Below, piece by piece: positions 27,745 through 37,441 of a DNA stretch of 48,797 bases (within the stretch, counting starts at the first letter, position 1; each line of letters opens with the position of its first letter). The notes under the pieces were generated by a model, which saw only the letters and a program-made list of their open reading frames with translations, made no database searches and was not told where the DNA came from. A program made the translations under genes and the position numbers. Location of the stretch: positions 1 through 48,797 of the forward strand of contig UQUQ01000019.1 in assembly GCA_900544265.1 (NCBI GenBank), written 5' to 3'. This DNA is from an uncultured Alistipes sp. GTDB lineage: Bacteria; Bacteroidota; Bacteroidia; Bacteroidales; Rikenellaceae.

Positions 27745-27774
27745 TTGGTTTTCGGGAACTTTTTGTTACTTTTG
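27745..27774 (+). promoter_or_regulatory. Promoter of the NhaC gene
   Basis: TTG (27745-27747), 19 bases, then TACTTTTG (27767-27774), 21 bases before the start codon. It fits the phylum consensus and spacing. Confidence 0.8.
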
Positions 27775-27795
27775 CGCCCGGAAAGGTGAAAGGAA

Positions 27796-29250
27796 ATGAG
27801 ACGAGACAACAAGAACACAAAAACGGAAAAACGCCCCTCGGCCTGGGTTTCGGCCATCCCGCTGGCGGTGCTGGCGCTGCTGCTCTTCGTGGTGATCCGC
27901 TGCTTCGGCGGCGATGCGATCAACGGCGGGAGCCAGATCGCCCTGCTCTCGGCCACGTCGGTTTGCGTGATGCTCTCCATGGGGCTCTACGGCGTGTCGT
28001 GGAACACGCTCGAGGAGTCCATCATCGACAACATCCGCGCCTCGGCCTCGGCGATCCTCATCCTGCTGCTCATCGGCGCCATCGCCGGCACGTGGATGGT
28101 CTCGGGCGTCGTGCCGACGATGATCTGCTACGGACTGAAGATTCTGCACCCCTCGTTCTTCCTGGTCGCCTCGTGCGTAATCTGCGCCGGGGTGTCGCTC
28201 ATGACGGGCAGCTCGTGGACCACGATCGCCACGATCGGCGTGGCGCTCATGGGCATCGGCAACGCCATGGGCTTTCCCGAGGGGTGGGTGGCCGGTGCGA
28301 TCATCTCGGGCGCCTACTTCGGCGACAAGGTCTCGCTGCTTTCGGATACGACGGTGCTCGCCTCGTCGACCGTCGGGGTGCCGATCTTCACCCACATCCG
28401 CTACATGCTCCGCACGACCATCCCGTCGTTCGTCATCGCCCTGGCGGTCTTCACCGTCGCGGGGCTGACGCTCGCGCACGGCGACGCCACGCATGCCGGG
28501 AGCTATGCCCGGGCGCTGCATGCGACGTTCCGCATCACGCCGTGGCTGCTGCTCGTGCCGCTGGCCACCGGGGTGCTGATCGTGCGCAAGCTCCCGGCCA
28601 TCATCACGCTCTTCGTTGCCGTGGTGCTGGCCTGCGTGGCGATGCTCGCGGCGCAGCCCGGGCTGGTGGCCCGCATCGCGGGGGTCGGGTCGCTCGACTT
28701 CCTGTCGGGATTCAAGGGGGTGCTGATGAGCTGCTTCGGCCCCACGTCGCTCGCGACGGGCTCGCCGCAGCTCGACGAGCTGGTCGCCACGCGCGGCATG
28801 GCGGGCATGCTCAACACCGTGTGGCTCATCATCTGCGCCATGTGCTTCGGCGGCGTGATGACCGGCAGCGGCATGCTGCGCTCGCTCACCGAGCTCTTCC
28901 TGCGCTTCGTGCACCGCGCCTTCTCGGCCGTGGCCTCGACCGTCGGTGCCGGCATCTTCTTCAACCTCTGCACGGCCGACCAGTACATCTCGATCATCCT
29001 CTCGGGGCGTCTGTTCCGCGAGCTCTACGCCGAACGGGGGCTCGAACCGCGGCTGTTGAGCCGCTCGGTCGAGGACTCGGCGACGGTCTGCTCGGTGCTC
29101 ATCCCGTGGAACTCCTGCGGCATGACGCAGGCCACGGTGCTCGGCGTCTCGACCTTCGTCTACATGCCCTACTGCATCTTCAACATCGCCTCGCCGGCCA
29201 TGTCGCTGCTGGTCGCAGCCACGCTGAAAAAGGTGAAAGGTGAAAAGTAA
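27796..29250 (+). CDS. nhaC: Na+/H+ antiporter, NhaC family
   Basis: A 484-residue inner-membrane protein with about 11-12 hydrophobic helices. Members exchange sodium for protons; some exchange malate and lactate, so the substrate is not certain. Family features are seen: SMGLYGVSWNTLEESIIDNI, LLIGAIAGTWMVSGVVPTMI, GVSLMTGSSWTTIATIGVAL, and GAYFGDKVSLLSDTTVLASS with acidic residues inside a membrane segment, as expected for ion binding. The start MRRDNKNTKTEKRPSAW is close to its promoter. The next gene begins 53 bases later and may be cotranscribed. Confidence 0.92.
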   Translation: MRRDNKNTKTEKRPSAWVSAIPLAVLALLLFVVIRCFGGDAINGGSQIALLSATSVCVMLSMGLYGVSWNTLEESIIDNIRASASAILILLLIGAIAGTWMVSGVVPTMICYGLKILHPSFFLVASCVICAGVSLMTGSSWTTIATIGVALMGIGNAMGFPEGWVAGAIISGAYFGDKVSLLSDTTVLASSTVGVPIFTHIRYMLRTTIPSFVIALAVFTVAGLTLAHGDATHAGSYARALHATFRITPWLLLVPLATGVLIVRKLPAIITLFVAVVLACVAMLAAQPGLVARIAGVGSLDFLSGFKGVLMSCFGPTSLATGSPQLDELVATRGMAGMLNTVWLIICAMCFGGVMTGSGMLRSLTELFLRFVHRAFSAVASTVGAGIFFNLCTADQYISIILSGRLFRELYAERGLEPRLLSRSVEDSATVCSVLIPWNSCGMTQATVLGVSTFVYMPYCIFNIASPAMSLLVAATLKKVKGEK

Positions 29251-29303
29251 AAAGTGAAAATATGAAACGGGGAGTGCGAATCCCCACCAATCAAGCTATT
29301 CCG

Positions 29304-29954
29304 ATGCATACCGAACTGGTGATTTTCGATCTGGACGGCACACTGCTCGATACGATCGGCGACCTGGCCGCCGCCTGCGACGCCGTGCTGGCCGCGCGGG
29401 GACTTCCGCAGCACACCTATGAGGAGTACTGCCACTTCGTCGGCAACGGCATCCTGCGGCTCGTCGAGCGGGCGCTGCCCGAGCCGCTGCGCACGCCCGA
29501 GTTCGTGGAGTCCGTGCGCGCCGACTTCGTGCGCTACTACACGGCGCACATCGACATCCATACGAAGCCCTATCCGGGCATTCCGGAACTCCTGGCCGAG
29601 CTGACGCGCCGCGGCATCCGCGTGGCCGTGGCCTCGAACAAGTTTCAGGCCGGGACCGAGAAGCTCATCCGCCTCTTCTTCCCGGAGATTCCCTTCGCCG
29701 CGGTCTTCGGGCAGCGGCCCGGCGTGCCGCTGAAGCCCGATCCGGCGGTTGTCGGGGAGATTCTCGCACGCACGGGAGTGTCGCGCGAGCGGGTGCTCTA
29801 CGTCGGCGACTCGGGCGTGGATATGGAGACGGCCCGGGCGGCGGGGGTCCGCTCGGCGGGTGTCACGTGGGGATTCCGCGACCGCGGGGAGCTCGTCGCG
29901 GCCGGTGCCGACCGGTTGGTCGACCGTGCCGAAGAGCTGCTCGGGGCGTTGTAG
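29304..29954 (+). CDS. HAD-superfamily phosphatase, phosphoglycolate phosphatase-like
   Basis: A 216-residue hydrolase. Seen: motif I FDLDGTLLDT with catalytic Asp9 and Asp11, a helical cap (about residues 15-85), motif II VAVASNK, motif III Lys in PLKPDPA, and motif IV YVGDSGVDMETARAAG. This pattern is that of Gph and close relatives that remove phosphate from 2-phosphoglycolate; the natural substrate remains open. ATG at 29304 is preferred because the family begins just before FDLDG; an in-frame ATG at 29262 would add 14 residues. It converges on the next gene with only 27 bases between. Confidence 0.88.
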   Translation: MHTELVIFDLDGTLLDTIGDLAAACDAVLAARGLPQHTYEEYCHFVGNGILRLVERALPEPLRTPEFVESVRADFVRYYTAHIDIHTKPYPGIPELLAELTRRGIRVAVASNKFQAGTEKLIRLFFPEIPFAAVFGQRPGVPLKPDPAVVGEILARTGVSRERVLYVGDSGVDMETARAAGVRSAGVTWGFRDRGELVAAGADRLVDRAEELLGAL

Positions 29955-29981
29955 CCCGCGCGTTGAGGCCGCATCCGGCGG

Positions 29982-31112
<1,131 letters not shown>

Positions 31113-31115
31113 AGC

Positions 31116-31145
31116 TTGTTTTTCGTGAAATTTTACCTACTTTTG
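31116..31145 (+). promoter_or_regulatory. Promoter of the DUF4290 gene
   Basis: TTG (31116-31118), 19 bases, then TACTTTTG (31138-31145). The leader to the chosen start would be about 235 bases, rather long. Confidence 0.7.
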
Positions 31146-31386
31146 CCGATGATATGCTTCGGCCCGAAGATGCAACACTTCGGCAGGGACCGGAAAAAGC
31201 CCGGTTTTTGCACTCGGTTTGCACTGTTTACGTCCCAAAGATATGTTTTTCCGCGGTGCAAACCCAATTTGCCGCGGGCGGTGCCGAAGCTCGCGCAAGG
31301 GCGCTGACAGCCTCCCGGGCGACCCATTGCCGGAGTCCGTTCGGATGCTCCGGCGGACGGAACGGAACATGCCGCGGGCCGCGGAT

Positions 31387-32085
31387 ATGAAACGACTTAT
31401 GAAGAAGAATTACAATTACACACGTCGCAAGCTCTACCTGCCCGAGTACGGGCGTCACATCCAGGAGATGATCGACTCGCTGCTTGTGATCGAGGACCGG
31501 CGCGAACGCAACCGCCAGGCCCGGGCCGTCATCGCCGTCATGGGCAACCTGAACCCGTTGCTGCGCGATACGGCGGATTTCACGCACAAGCTGTGGGACC
31601 ATCTGTTCATCATGTCTGATTTCCAGCTGGATGTGGACTCTCCCTACCCGCGGCCCACGCGCCAGGAGCTGACCGTCTCGCCCCGGCCGCTGGCCTATAC
31701 GCAGGGGCGCATCGCCTTCAAGCACTACGGCAAGTATGTCGAGCGGATGATCCGCTCGCTGGCCGACGAGAAGGATCCGCAGCGCGTGGCGCGCACGGTC
31801 GACAACCTGGCCCGCTACATGCGCACGAAGAGCTACGAATACAACCAGGAACACCCCAACAACGAGGTGATCGTAAAGGATATCAAGCAGATGTCCGGAG
31901 GTGCCATCGAAATCGACGAAGTGGCCCTGAACAATATCCGAAGCGACTACAAACAGCACTTTTCGGCGCCTGTCCGCAAGGGGGTGCTGCAGCGGCAACA
32001 GCAGCGGCAGCAGCAGAAGAACCGCCAGCAGCACAACCGCGGCTTCGTGAAAAACGGTGCCGCCCACCGCAATTCGCAGAAATAA
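31387..32085 (+). CDS. DUF4290 protein
   Basis: A 232-residue cytoplasmic protein of the Bacteroidetes family DUF4290, function unknown. The start MKRLMKKNYNYTRRKLYLPE at 31387 (or Met at 31399) gives the family N-terminus; the frame runs back to 31219 without similarity to the family. Conserved-looking stretches are LPEYGRHIQEMIDSLL, GNLNPLLRDTADFTHKLWDH, FKHYGKYVERMI and the acidic EIDEVALNNI. The C-terminal 40 residues are low-complexity Gln/Arg/Asn (LQRQQQRQQQKNRQQHNRG), probably disordered and basic, which could contact nucleic acid (inference). A separate promoter follows before the next gene. Confidence 0.85.
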   Translation: MKRLMKKNYNYTRRKLYLPEYGRHIQEMIDSLLVIEDRRERNRQARAVIAVMGNLNPLLRDTADFTHKLWDHLFIMSDFQLDVDSPYPRPTRQELTVSPRPLAYTQGRIAFKHYGKYVERMIRSLADEKDPQRVARTVDNLARYMRTKSYEYNQEHPNNEVIVKDIKQMSGGAIEIDEVALNNIRSDYKQHFSAPVRKGVLQRQQQRQQQKNRQQHNRGFVKNGAAHRNSQK

Positions 32086-32119
32086 TTTGATTCCGATTTG
32101 CGGAATTTTCCTATCTTTG
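32086..32119 (+). promoter_or_regulatory. Promoter of the redoxin-like lipoprotein gene
   Basis: TTTG (32086-32089), 22 bases, then TATCTTTG (32112-32119). The -7 element is exact; the spacing is one or two bases longer than usual. Confidence 0.65.
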
Positions 32120-32153
32120 TTTCCATCAAACGAGAAAAACGACAAAAAAATAG

Positions 32154-33296
32154 ATGAATAAGCAGACGCTATTCGTGACAATGGCTGCGGCCGCCGTGCT
32201 GTGCGGCTGCCAGTCGTCGAAGGTGAAAATCTCGGGCCGTTTCGTGGGCAGCGAGGCGAAAAATGTCTACCTCGAGCAGGTGACGCCGCTCGAGCAGACG
32301 GTCATCGACTCGACGACGCTCGACGCCCAGGGCGCCTACGGCTTCCGGCTCAAGGGGGTGCCGCAGACTCCGGCGCTCTACAACGTGGTCTATGACGGCG
32401 AGCGCATCCCGCTGCTGCTGGCCGGCGGCGACCGTGTCGAGGTCGGATCGGTGGGCAGCGTCGTCCGCAACTATACGGTCGAGGGCTCCGAGGAGTCGGA
32501 CCTGCTCCGCCTCTTCTACCAGGCCTTCGTCACGGGGGCCCAGTCGCTTGACGAGATCGCCGCGCAGTTCGCCCGGCAGCACCTCACCGACGACGAGCGC
32601 AAGGCCCTCGTCAAGGAGTATACGGCCGAATACTACCGCATCCGGCGCGAGCAGCTGCGCTTCATCATCGAGAACAAATCCTCGCTGGCGGCCGTCTACG
32701 CCCTTTATCAGCGGCTGCCGGGCGACTCGTACCTCTTTAACGGCGACAGCGACGTGGTCTACTACCGCACTGTCGCCGAGGCCGTCGGCGAGCGCTATCC
32801 CGACTCGCCCTATCTCGCGCCGCTGCTGGCCGAAATCGCCCGCATGGATGCCCGCATCAGCCTGACGTCGCAGATCTCCGAGGCGAGCTACCCCGATCTG
32901 GAGCTGCAGGACATCTACGGCAGGAAGATCCGCCTCTCGTCGCTTGCGGGCAAGGTCGTGCTGCTGGACTTCTGGTCGGCCGAACTGGGCAACAGCAACG
33001 TCTACAACGCCGAACTGAAGGAGACCTACCGCAAGTATGCCGACGCTCCGACCTCGTTCGAGGTCTATCAGGTGGCGATCGACACCTCGAAACCGCTGTG
33101 GATCACGGCCGTGCAGGAACAGCAGCTGCCCTGGATCTCGGTGAGCGACCTGCGCGGGCGCGCCTCGACGGCGCTGACGCTCTACAATGTGCAGAAACTT
33201 CCGGCCAACTTCCTCATCGACAGGCAGGGGACGATCGTCGCGCGCGACATCTACGGCAAAAGCCTCGAGGAGAAGCTCGACGAACTGACGCGCTGA
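32154..33296 (+). CDS. DUF4369/redoxin-fold lipoprotein lacking the CxxC motif
   Basis: A 380-residue lipoprotein (MNKQTLFVTMAAAAVLCGC, lipobox Cys19). The N-terminal part (about 25-120) resembles DUF4369 (KISGRFVGSEAKNVYLEQ). A helical linker follows, then a TlpA/thioredoxin-like domain (about 240-378) with LQDIYGRKIRLSSLAGKVVL and DFWSAELGNSN at 272-282. In active family members this place reads like WCxxC; here both cysteines are gone (Ala and Gly/Asn). The cis-proline region LPANFLID is kept. The fold is therefore probably used for binding rather than thiol-disulfide exchange. A 124-base GC-rich gap with hairpins but no T tail leads to lpxH. Confidence 0.82.
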   Translation: MNKQTLFVTMAAAAVLCGCQSSKVKISGRFVGSEAKNVYLEQVTPLEQTVIDSTTLDAQGAYGFRLKGVPQTPALYNVVYDGERIPLLLAGGDRVEVGSVGSVVRNYTVEGSEESDLLRLFYQAFVTGAQSLDEIAAQFARQHLTDDERKALVKEYTAEYYRIRREQLRFIIENKSSLAAVYALYQRLPGDSYLFNGDSDVVYYRTVAEAVGERYPDSPYLAPLLAEIARMDARISLTSQISEASYPDLELQDIYGRKIRLSSLAGKVVLLDFWSAELGNSNVYNAELKETYRKYADAPTSFEVYQVAIDTSKPLWITAVQEQQLPWISVSDLRGRASTALTLYNVQKLPANFLIDRQGTIVARDIYGKSLEEKLDELTR

Positions 33297-33420
33297 TGGC
33301 GCGGCCGGCCCGGCGTGCCGGCCGGGGACCGGATTCGGGGCCTGGCGGCTGCGGACCGCAGCCGGGGGTCCGGGAAGGGACTGAAGATGGAATGACAACG
33401 GTGAGAATGAACAAACCTTC

Positions 33421-34191
33421 ATGATCTATTTCGCATCCGACATACACCTCGGCGCCGGCAGTGAAGAGGCGGCGCGCGCGACCGAACGGCTCTTCGTGCG
33501 GTGGCTCGACGAGGCGGCGCGCGATGCGGAGGCAATCTTCCTCGTGGGCGACATATTCGACTTCTGGTTCGAGTACAAACGGGTGGTACCCAAGGGGTTC
33601 GTGCGGACGCTGGGCAAGCTGGCTGAACTCACGGACCGCGGCATCCGCGTGGTTTTCTTTACGGGCAACCACGACATGTGGGTCACCGACTACCTCACGC
33701 GCGAATGCGGCGTGGAGATCTGCACCGCGCCGCAGCTGATGACCCTTGCCGGGCGGCGCATCTTCATCGCCCACGGCGACAACATGCGCATCGACGGCCA
33801 GCCGATGCTCAAGCTCCTGAACCGCATCTTCCGCTCGCGGACGCTGCGCGTGCTCTTCTCGTGGGGACTTCACCCCGATCTGGCGCTGAAATTCGGCCAC
33901 TGGTGGAGCGGCAAGTCGCGCAAGTCGCACAACGCCGCCGACCGGCGGGCCGCCGAGACGGGCTCGGGCGGCGGCTTCGACGCTTCGCTGACCGAACCGT
34001 TGATCGACTACGCCCGCGACTACGCCCGCTCGCACGAGGTCGACCACTTCGTCTTCGGACACATGCACTATGCGCGCGACTACCGCGAGGGGGCGCTGCA
34101 CGTGGTGAACCTCGGCTGCTGGGAGAAGAACCCCGCCTACGCCGTGCTGGACGATGCGGGGGAGATGACGCTCAAACGACTCGAACGATGA
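33421..34191 (+). CDS. lpxH: UDP-2,3-diacylglucosamine hydrolase (lipid A synthesis)
   Basis: LpxH cuts UDP-2,3-diacylglucosamine to lipid X and UMP at the inner membrane. The 256-residue metallophosphoesterase shows the full metal set: SDIHLG (residues 6-11), GDIFDFWFE (43-51), GNHD (82-85), HGD (118-120) and GHMH (213-216). The middle section with [20 protein letters not shown] is the helical cap that holds the acyl chains. Its stop overlaps the thyA start (ATGA), so the two are translationally coupled. No other lipid A gene is near. Confidence 0.93.
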   Translation: MIYFASDIHLGAGSEEAARATERLFVRWLDEAARDAEAIFLVGDIFDFWFEYKRVVPKGFVRTLGKLAELTDRGIRVVFFTGNHDMWVTDYLTRECGVEICTAPQLMTLAGRRIFIAHGDNMRIDGQPMLKLLNRIFRSRTLRVLFSWGLHPDLALKFGHWWSGKSRKSHNAADRRAAETGSGGGFDASLTEPLIDYARDYARSHEVDHFVFGHMHYARDYREGALHVVNLGCWEKNPAYAVLDDAGEMTLKRLER

Positions 34192-35081
34192 AACAATACC
34201 TCGATCTGCTGCGCCGCATTCAGCGCGAAGGGGTGGTGCGCGGCGACCGCACGGGCACCGGCACGAAGGGGGTCTTCGGCCACCAGATGCGCTTCGATCT
34301 AAGCGAAGGCTTCCCGCTGCTGACGACCAAGCGGGTCTTCCTCAAGGGGGTGATCCACGAACTGCTGTGGTTCCTGCGCGGCGATACCAACATCCGGTAC
34401 CTCGTCGAAAACGGCGTCCACATCTGGGACAACGACGCCTGGCGCTTTTACACGGAGAGGTGCGCCGCGGCGGGCGTGGCGCCGCTCGGGCGCGACGAGT
34501 TCCTTGCGGCGGCCGGCGGCGAGTCGCCGATCGACGGCTACCGCTACGGTGATCTGGGCCACGTCTACGGCTACCAGTGGCGCTCGTGGCCGCGGCCCGA
34601 CGGGGGCGTCATCGACCAGATCGCGCAGGCCGTGGAGCTGATCCGCCACAACCCCGAGTCGCGGCGCATCGTCGTCTCGGCGTGGAACGTCGCCGACATC
34701 GGCCGGATGGCCCTGCCGCCGTGCCACGTATTGTTCCAGTTCTACGTGGCCGAGGGGCGGCTCTCGTGCCAGCTCTACCAGCGCAGCGCCGACACGTTCC
34801 TCGGCGTCCCGTTCAACATCGCCTCCTACGCCCTGCTGACCATGATGATGGCGCAGGTGTGCGGCCTGGAGGCCGGCGAGTTCATCCATACGCTGGGCGA
34901 CACGCACCTCTACCTGAACCACCTGGAGCAGGTCGACGAGCAGCTCGCGCGCGAACCCCGCCCGCTGCCGCACATGCGGCTCAACCCCGCCGTGCGGACG
35001 ATCTTCGACTTCCGCTACGAGGATTTCACCCTCGAGGGCTACGATCCCTGGCCGGCGATCAGGGCCCCGATGTCATTCTGA
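34188..35081 (+). CDS. thyA: Thymidylate synthase
   Basis: Converts dUMP and methylene-tetrahydrofolate to dTMP and dihydrofolate. The 297-residue protein has [18 protein letters not shown] (residues 21-38), the catalytic Cys179 in [12 protein letters not shown], the dUMP-binding QRSAD motif and LGDTHLY near the C-terminus. It is about 33 residues longer than the E. coli form because of an insert near 88-120 ([16 protein letters not shown] onward), as in other long-type enzymes. It overlaps lpxH by four bases and is followed after 14 bases by folA, which recycles its dihydrofolate product. Confidence 0.97.
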   Translation: MKQYLDLLRRIQREGVVRGDRTGTGTKGVFGHQMRFDLSEGFPLLTTKRVFLKGVIHELLWFLRGDTNIRYLVENGVHIWDNDAWRFYTERCAAAGVAPLGRDEFLAAAGGESPIDGYRYGDLGHVYGYQWRSWPRPDGGVIDQIAQAVELIRHNPESRRIVVSAWNVADIGRMALPPCHVLFQFYVAEGRLSCQLYQRSADTFLGVPFNIASYALLTMMMAQVCGLEAGEFIHTLGDTHLYLNHLEQVDEQLAREPRPLPHMRLNPAVRTIFDFRYEDFTLEGYDPWPAIRAPMSF

Positions 35082-35095
35082 AAAAAGGTCGAATC

Positions 35096-35575
35096 ATGGT
35101 AAGCATCATCGCGGCCGTGGCCGAAAACGGCGTCATCGGCAACAACAACTCCCTGCTGTGGCACATCGCCGAGGACATGCGCTATTTCCGGCACGTGACG
35201 ACGGGACATCCGGTCATCATGGGCCGCAAGACCTACGAGTCGCTGGGGCGCCCGCTGCCCAGGCGCGAGAACGTGGTCGTCACGCGACAGGAGCTTGCGA
35301 TTCCGGGCTGCCGTGTCGTCCACTCGCTCGGGGAGGCCCTTGCGCTGTTCGATCCGGCGGAAGAGCTCTTCGTCATCGGCGGCGCGCAGCTCTACGCCGC
35401 GGCCCTGCCGCTCGCCTCGCGCTTCTACCTGACGCGCATCTTCCACCCCTACGAGGGCGACACGCGCTTCCCGGCATGGGACGAGGGCGCCTGGCGGCTG
35501 GTGCGCTCCGAGGCGTTCGCCGCCGGGGCCGAATACCCCTATCCCTTCGCCTTCGAGCTCTACGAGCGGCGCTGA
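35096..35575 (+). CDS. folA: Dihydrofolate reductase
   Basis: Reduces dihydrofolate to tetrahydrofolate with NADPH and pairs with thyA just upstream. The 159-residue protein starts MVSIIAAVAENGVIGNNNSL and keeps LLWHIAEDMRYFRHVTTG (with the substrate-binding acidic residue), PVIMGRKTYESLGRPLPRR and ELFVIGGAQLYAAAL. Length and order are those of the chromosomal bacterial enzyme. It is the last gene of the lpxH-thyA-folA unit. A new promoter lies in the 76 bases after it. Confidence 0.96.
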   Translation: MVSIIAAVAENGVIGNNNSLLWHIAEDMRYFRHVTTGHPVIMGRKTYESLGRPLPRRENVVVTRQELAIPGCRVVHSLGEALALFDPAEELFVIGGAQLYAAALPLASRFYLTRIFHPYEGDTRFPAWDEGAWRLVRSEAFAAGAEYPYPFAFELYERR

Positions 35576-35616
35576 AATTACGCATTTATACCACCGCACG
35601 ACCCGGCGGGAATCCC

Positions 35617-35624
35617 TACCTTTG
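35617..35624 (+). promoter_or_regulatory. -7 element of the Hdr-like operon
   Basis: TACCTTTG matches TAnnTTTG and lies 28 bases before the first gene of the operon. No good -33 element is present at 19-21 bases, which may mean dependence on an activator. Confidence 0.6.
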
Positions 35625-35651
35625 CATCGGCAAAGGTTTTTTTGTATCCGT

Positions 35652-36350
35652 ATGGGAAAGTATTTCGATATGCTGATGGAGGACGTCCGCTGCCGCGAGG
35701 GGCTGAACGCCTGCATGAACTGCGGTGTCTGCACGGGCGTCTGCCCGGCGGCCGAGTTCTACAACTACGACCCCCGCCAGATCGTCTGCACGGTGCAGTC
35801 GCGCGACGACGAGGCCATCGAGGAGCTGCTCAAGAGCGACACGATCTGGTATTGCGGCGAGTGCATGTCATGCCGTCCGCGCTGCCCGCGGGGCAATACG
35901 CCCGGCTACGTGATCCAGGCGCTGCGCACGCTCTCGCAGAAGCTGGGCTTCTTCGTCGAGAGCGAGAAGGGACGGCAGCAGCTGGCACTCAAGCGCATCA
36001 TCGGCGAGAACATCCTCCGCACGGGCTACTGCATCGTGCCGCGGCTCGTCAAGCCCGAGCTGCATCCCGAGCAGGGGACCGTCTGGAAGTGGATCTACGA
36101 CAACGACCGCGAGGTCTACGGGCAGTTCACCCCTTCGTACATGCGCCACGGCGCCGGGGCGCTGCGCCGTCTCGACGAGGAGTCGCTCTCGGAGATCAAC
36201 CGCATCTTCGAGGTGAGCGGCGGCAGCGAGCTGTTCGAGACCATCGAGCGCCACTCCGACCGCAAGGCCCGCGAGATGGGCTACGAACAGGGAGCCGACC
36301 AGCGCTACATGATGGATGTCTTTCTCAACAACAGCAACGAACACTATTGA
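35652..36350 (+). CDS. HdrC-like 4Fe-4S protein of the Hdr-like operon
   Basis: A 232-residue soluble protein with two [4Fe-4S] motifs: C21-x2-C24-x2-C27-x3-C31-P and C68-x2-C71-x2-C74-x3-C78-P. This arrangement matches heterodisulfide reductase subunit C and its relatives. The rest, about 150 residues, is helical and not recognised; it makes the protein longer than many HdrC chains. The start MGKYFDMLMEDVRCREG at 35652 follows the promoter closely. The next gene (HdrB-like) begins five bases after the stop. The likely task is to wire electrons between the HdrA-like flavoprotein and the HdrB-like subunit. Confidence 0.88.
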   Translation: MGKYFDMLMEDVRCREGLNACMNCGVCTGVCPAAEFYNYDPRQIVCTVQSRDDEAIEELLKSDTIWYCGECMSCRPRCPRGNTPGYVIQALRTLSQKLGFFVESEKGRQQLALKRIIGENILRTGYCIVPRLVKPELHPEQGTVWKWIYDNDREVYGQFTPSYMRHGAGALRRLDEESLSEINRIFEVSGGSELFETIERHSDRKAREMGYEQGADQRYMMDVFLNNSNEHY

Positions 36351-36355
36351 ACCCT

Positions 36356-37441
36356 ATGATGAAGCGTAACAGTTGGCAGGAATACCAGAAACAGATTGCC
36401 GATGACCGATACTACTATGCGCGCAGCTGCATCCGCCAGAACTTCTTTCCGGGCAGCGAGAAGGCCTTTATCGACATTCTTCACAACGACCTGGGACGCG
36501 ACCTGCTCGACGACCCGAAGCACTCGTCGTGCACGGGCATCGGCTACCACTCGGACATCGTGCCGCTGGAGACGATCATGACGGTCGTGGCGCGGCAGTT
36601 CTCGCTCATGGATGAGGCGGGCTACGAGAACTTCGTCACCTCGTGCATCACCTCGTTCGGCGTCTACACCGAGGTGCTGGCCACGTGGGCGGAGTTTCCC
36701 GAGACCGAGGAGCGCACGCGCGAAAACCTCTACAAGGCCACGGGCCGCGAGTTCCGCAAGCCGGCGAGCCTGGCCCACACGTCGGACGTGGTCTTCCACT
36801 TCCGCAACGAGATCGCCGCAAAGGCCCGCCACCGGCTGGTCAACGCCGTGACGGGCGAGCCGCTGCGCGTCGTCGAGCACATCGGCTGCCACTACGCCAA
36901 GATCTTCCCCAAGTCGGGCATCGGCGGCTCGGAGTTCCCCTACGTGCTGGCCGGCATGGTCGAGGCGTGGGGCGGCGAGTGCGTCGACTATCCTGAGCGA
37001 CGCCACTGCTGCGGTTTCGGCTTCCGCAACTACCTCGTGCAGGCCAACCGCGGCTACTCGATCGCCAACTCGCACAAGAAGCTCGAGAGCATGGCCCCCT
37101 ACAAGCCCGACTTCATCGTGGCCAACTGCCCGGGCTGCGCGATGTTCCTCGACAAGTGGCAGTATGCCATCGCCGAGATGGAGGGGACGACCTACGGCGA
37201 GAACGGCCACGGCATCCCGGTGCTGACCTACGAGGAGATGGCCGGCCTGGTGCTGGGCTATGACCCCTGGGTGCTGGGCATGCAGATGCACCAGGTCGAC
37301 GTCGAGCCGCTGCTCGACAAGATGGGCATCGACTACGACCCCGCGGCCAAGTACCTGGGCCGCAACGGAAAATATATCGGCAAACCCGAGTCGGCGGTGG
37401 TCAACTGCCCGTCGGAGATGATTTACGACATAAGAGAGTGA
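36356..37441 (+). CDS. HdrB-like subunit with CCG domains
   Basis: A 361-residue protein resembling heterodisulfide reductase subunit B. The second cysteine-rich (CCG) motif is complete: C178, C218-C219-G, and C258-P-G-C261. The first is reduced to scattered cysteines (C59, C97), so it may bind one noncubane cluster where methanogen HdrB binds two. GCHYAKIFPK and HCCGFGFRNYLVQANRG mark the motif. The N-terminal 60 residues (KRNSWQEYQKQIADDRYYYA) are unusual for HdrB. Its stop overlaps the next start (TGATG). This subunit would carry the disulfide- or thiol-reactive site if the complex works like Hdr. Confidence 0.85.
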   Translation: MMKRNSWQEYQKQIADDRYYYARSCIRQNFFPGSEKAFIDILHNDLGRDLLDDPKHSSCTGIGYHSDIVPLETIMTVVARQFSLMDEAGYENFVTSCITSFGVYTEVLATWAEFPETEERTRENLYKATGREFRKPASLAHTSDVVFHFRNEIAAKARHRLVNAVTGEPLRVVEHIGCHYAKIFPKSGIGGSEFPYVLAGMVEAWGGECVDYPERRHCCGFGFRNYLVQANRGYSIANSHKKLESMAPYKPDFIVANCPGCAMFLDKWQYAIAEMEGTTYGENGHGIPVLTYEEMAGLVLGYDPWVLGMQMHQVDVEPLLDKMGIDYDPAAKYLGRNGKYIGKPESAVVNCPSEMIYDIRE

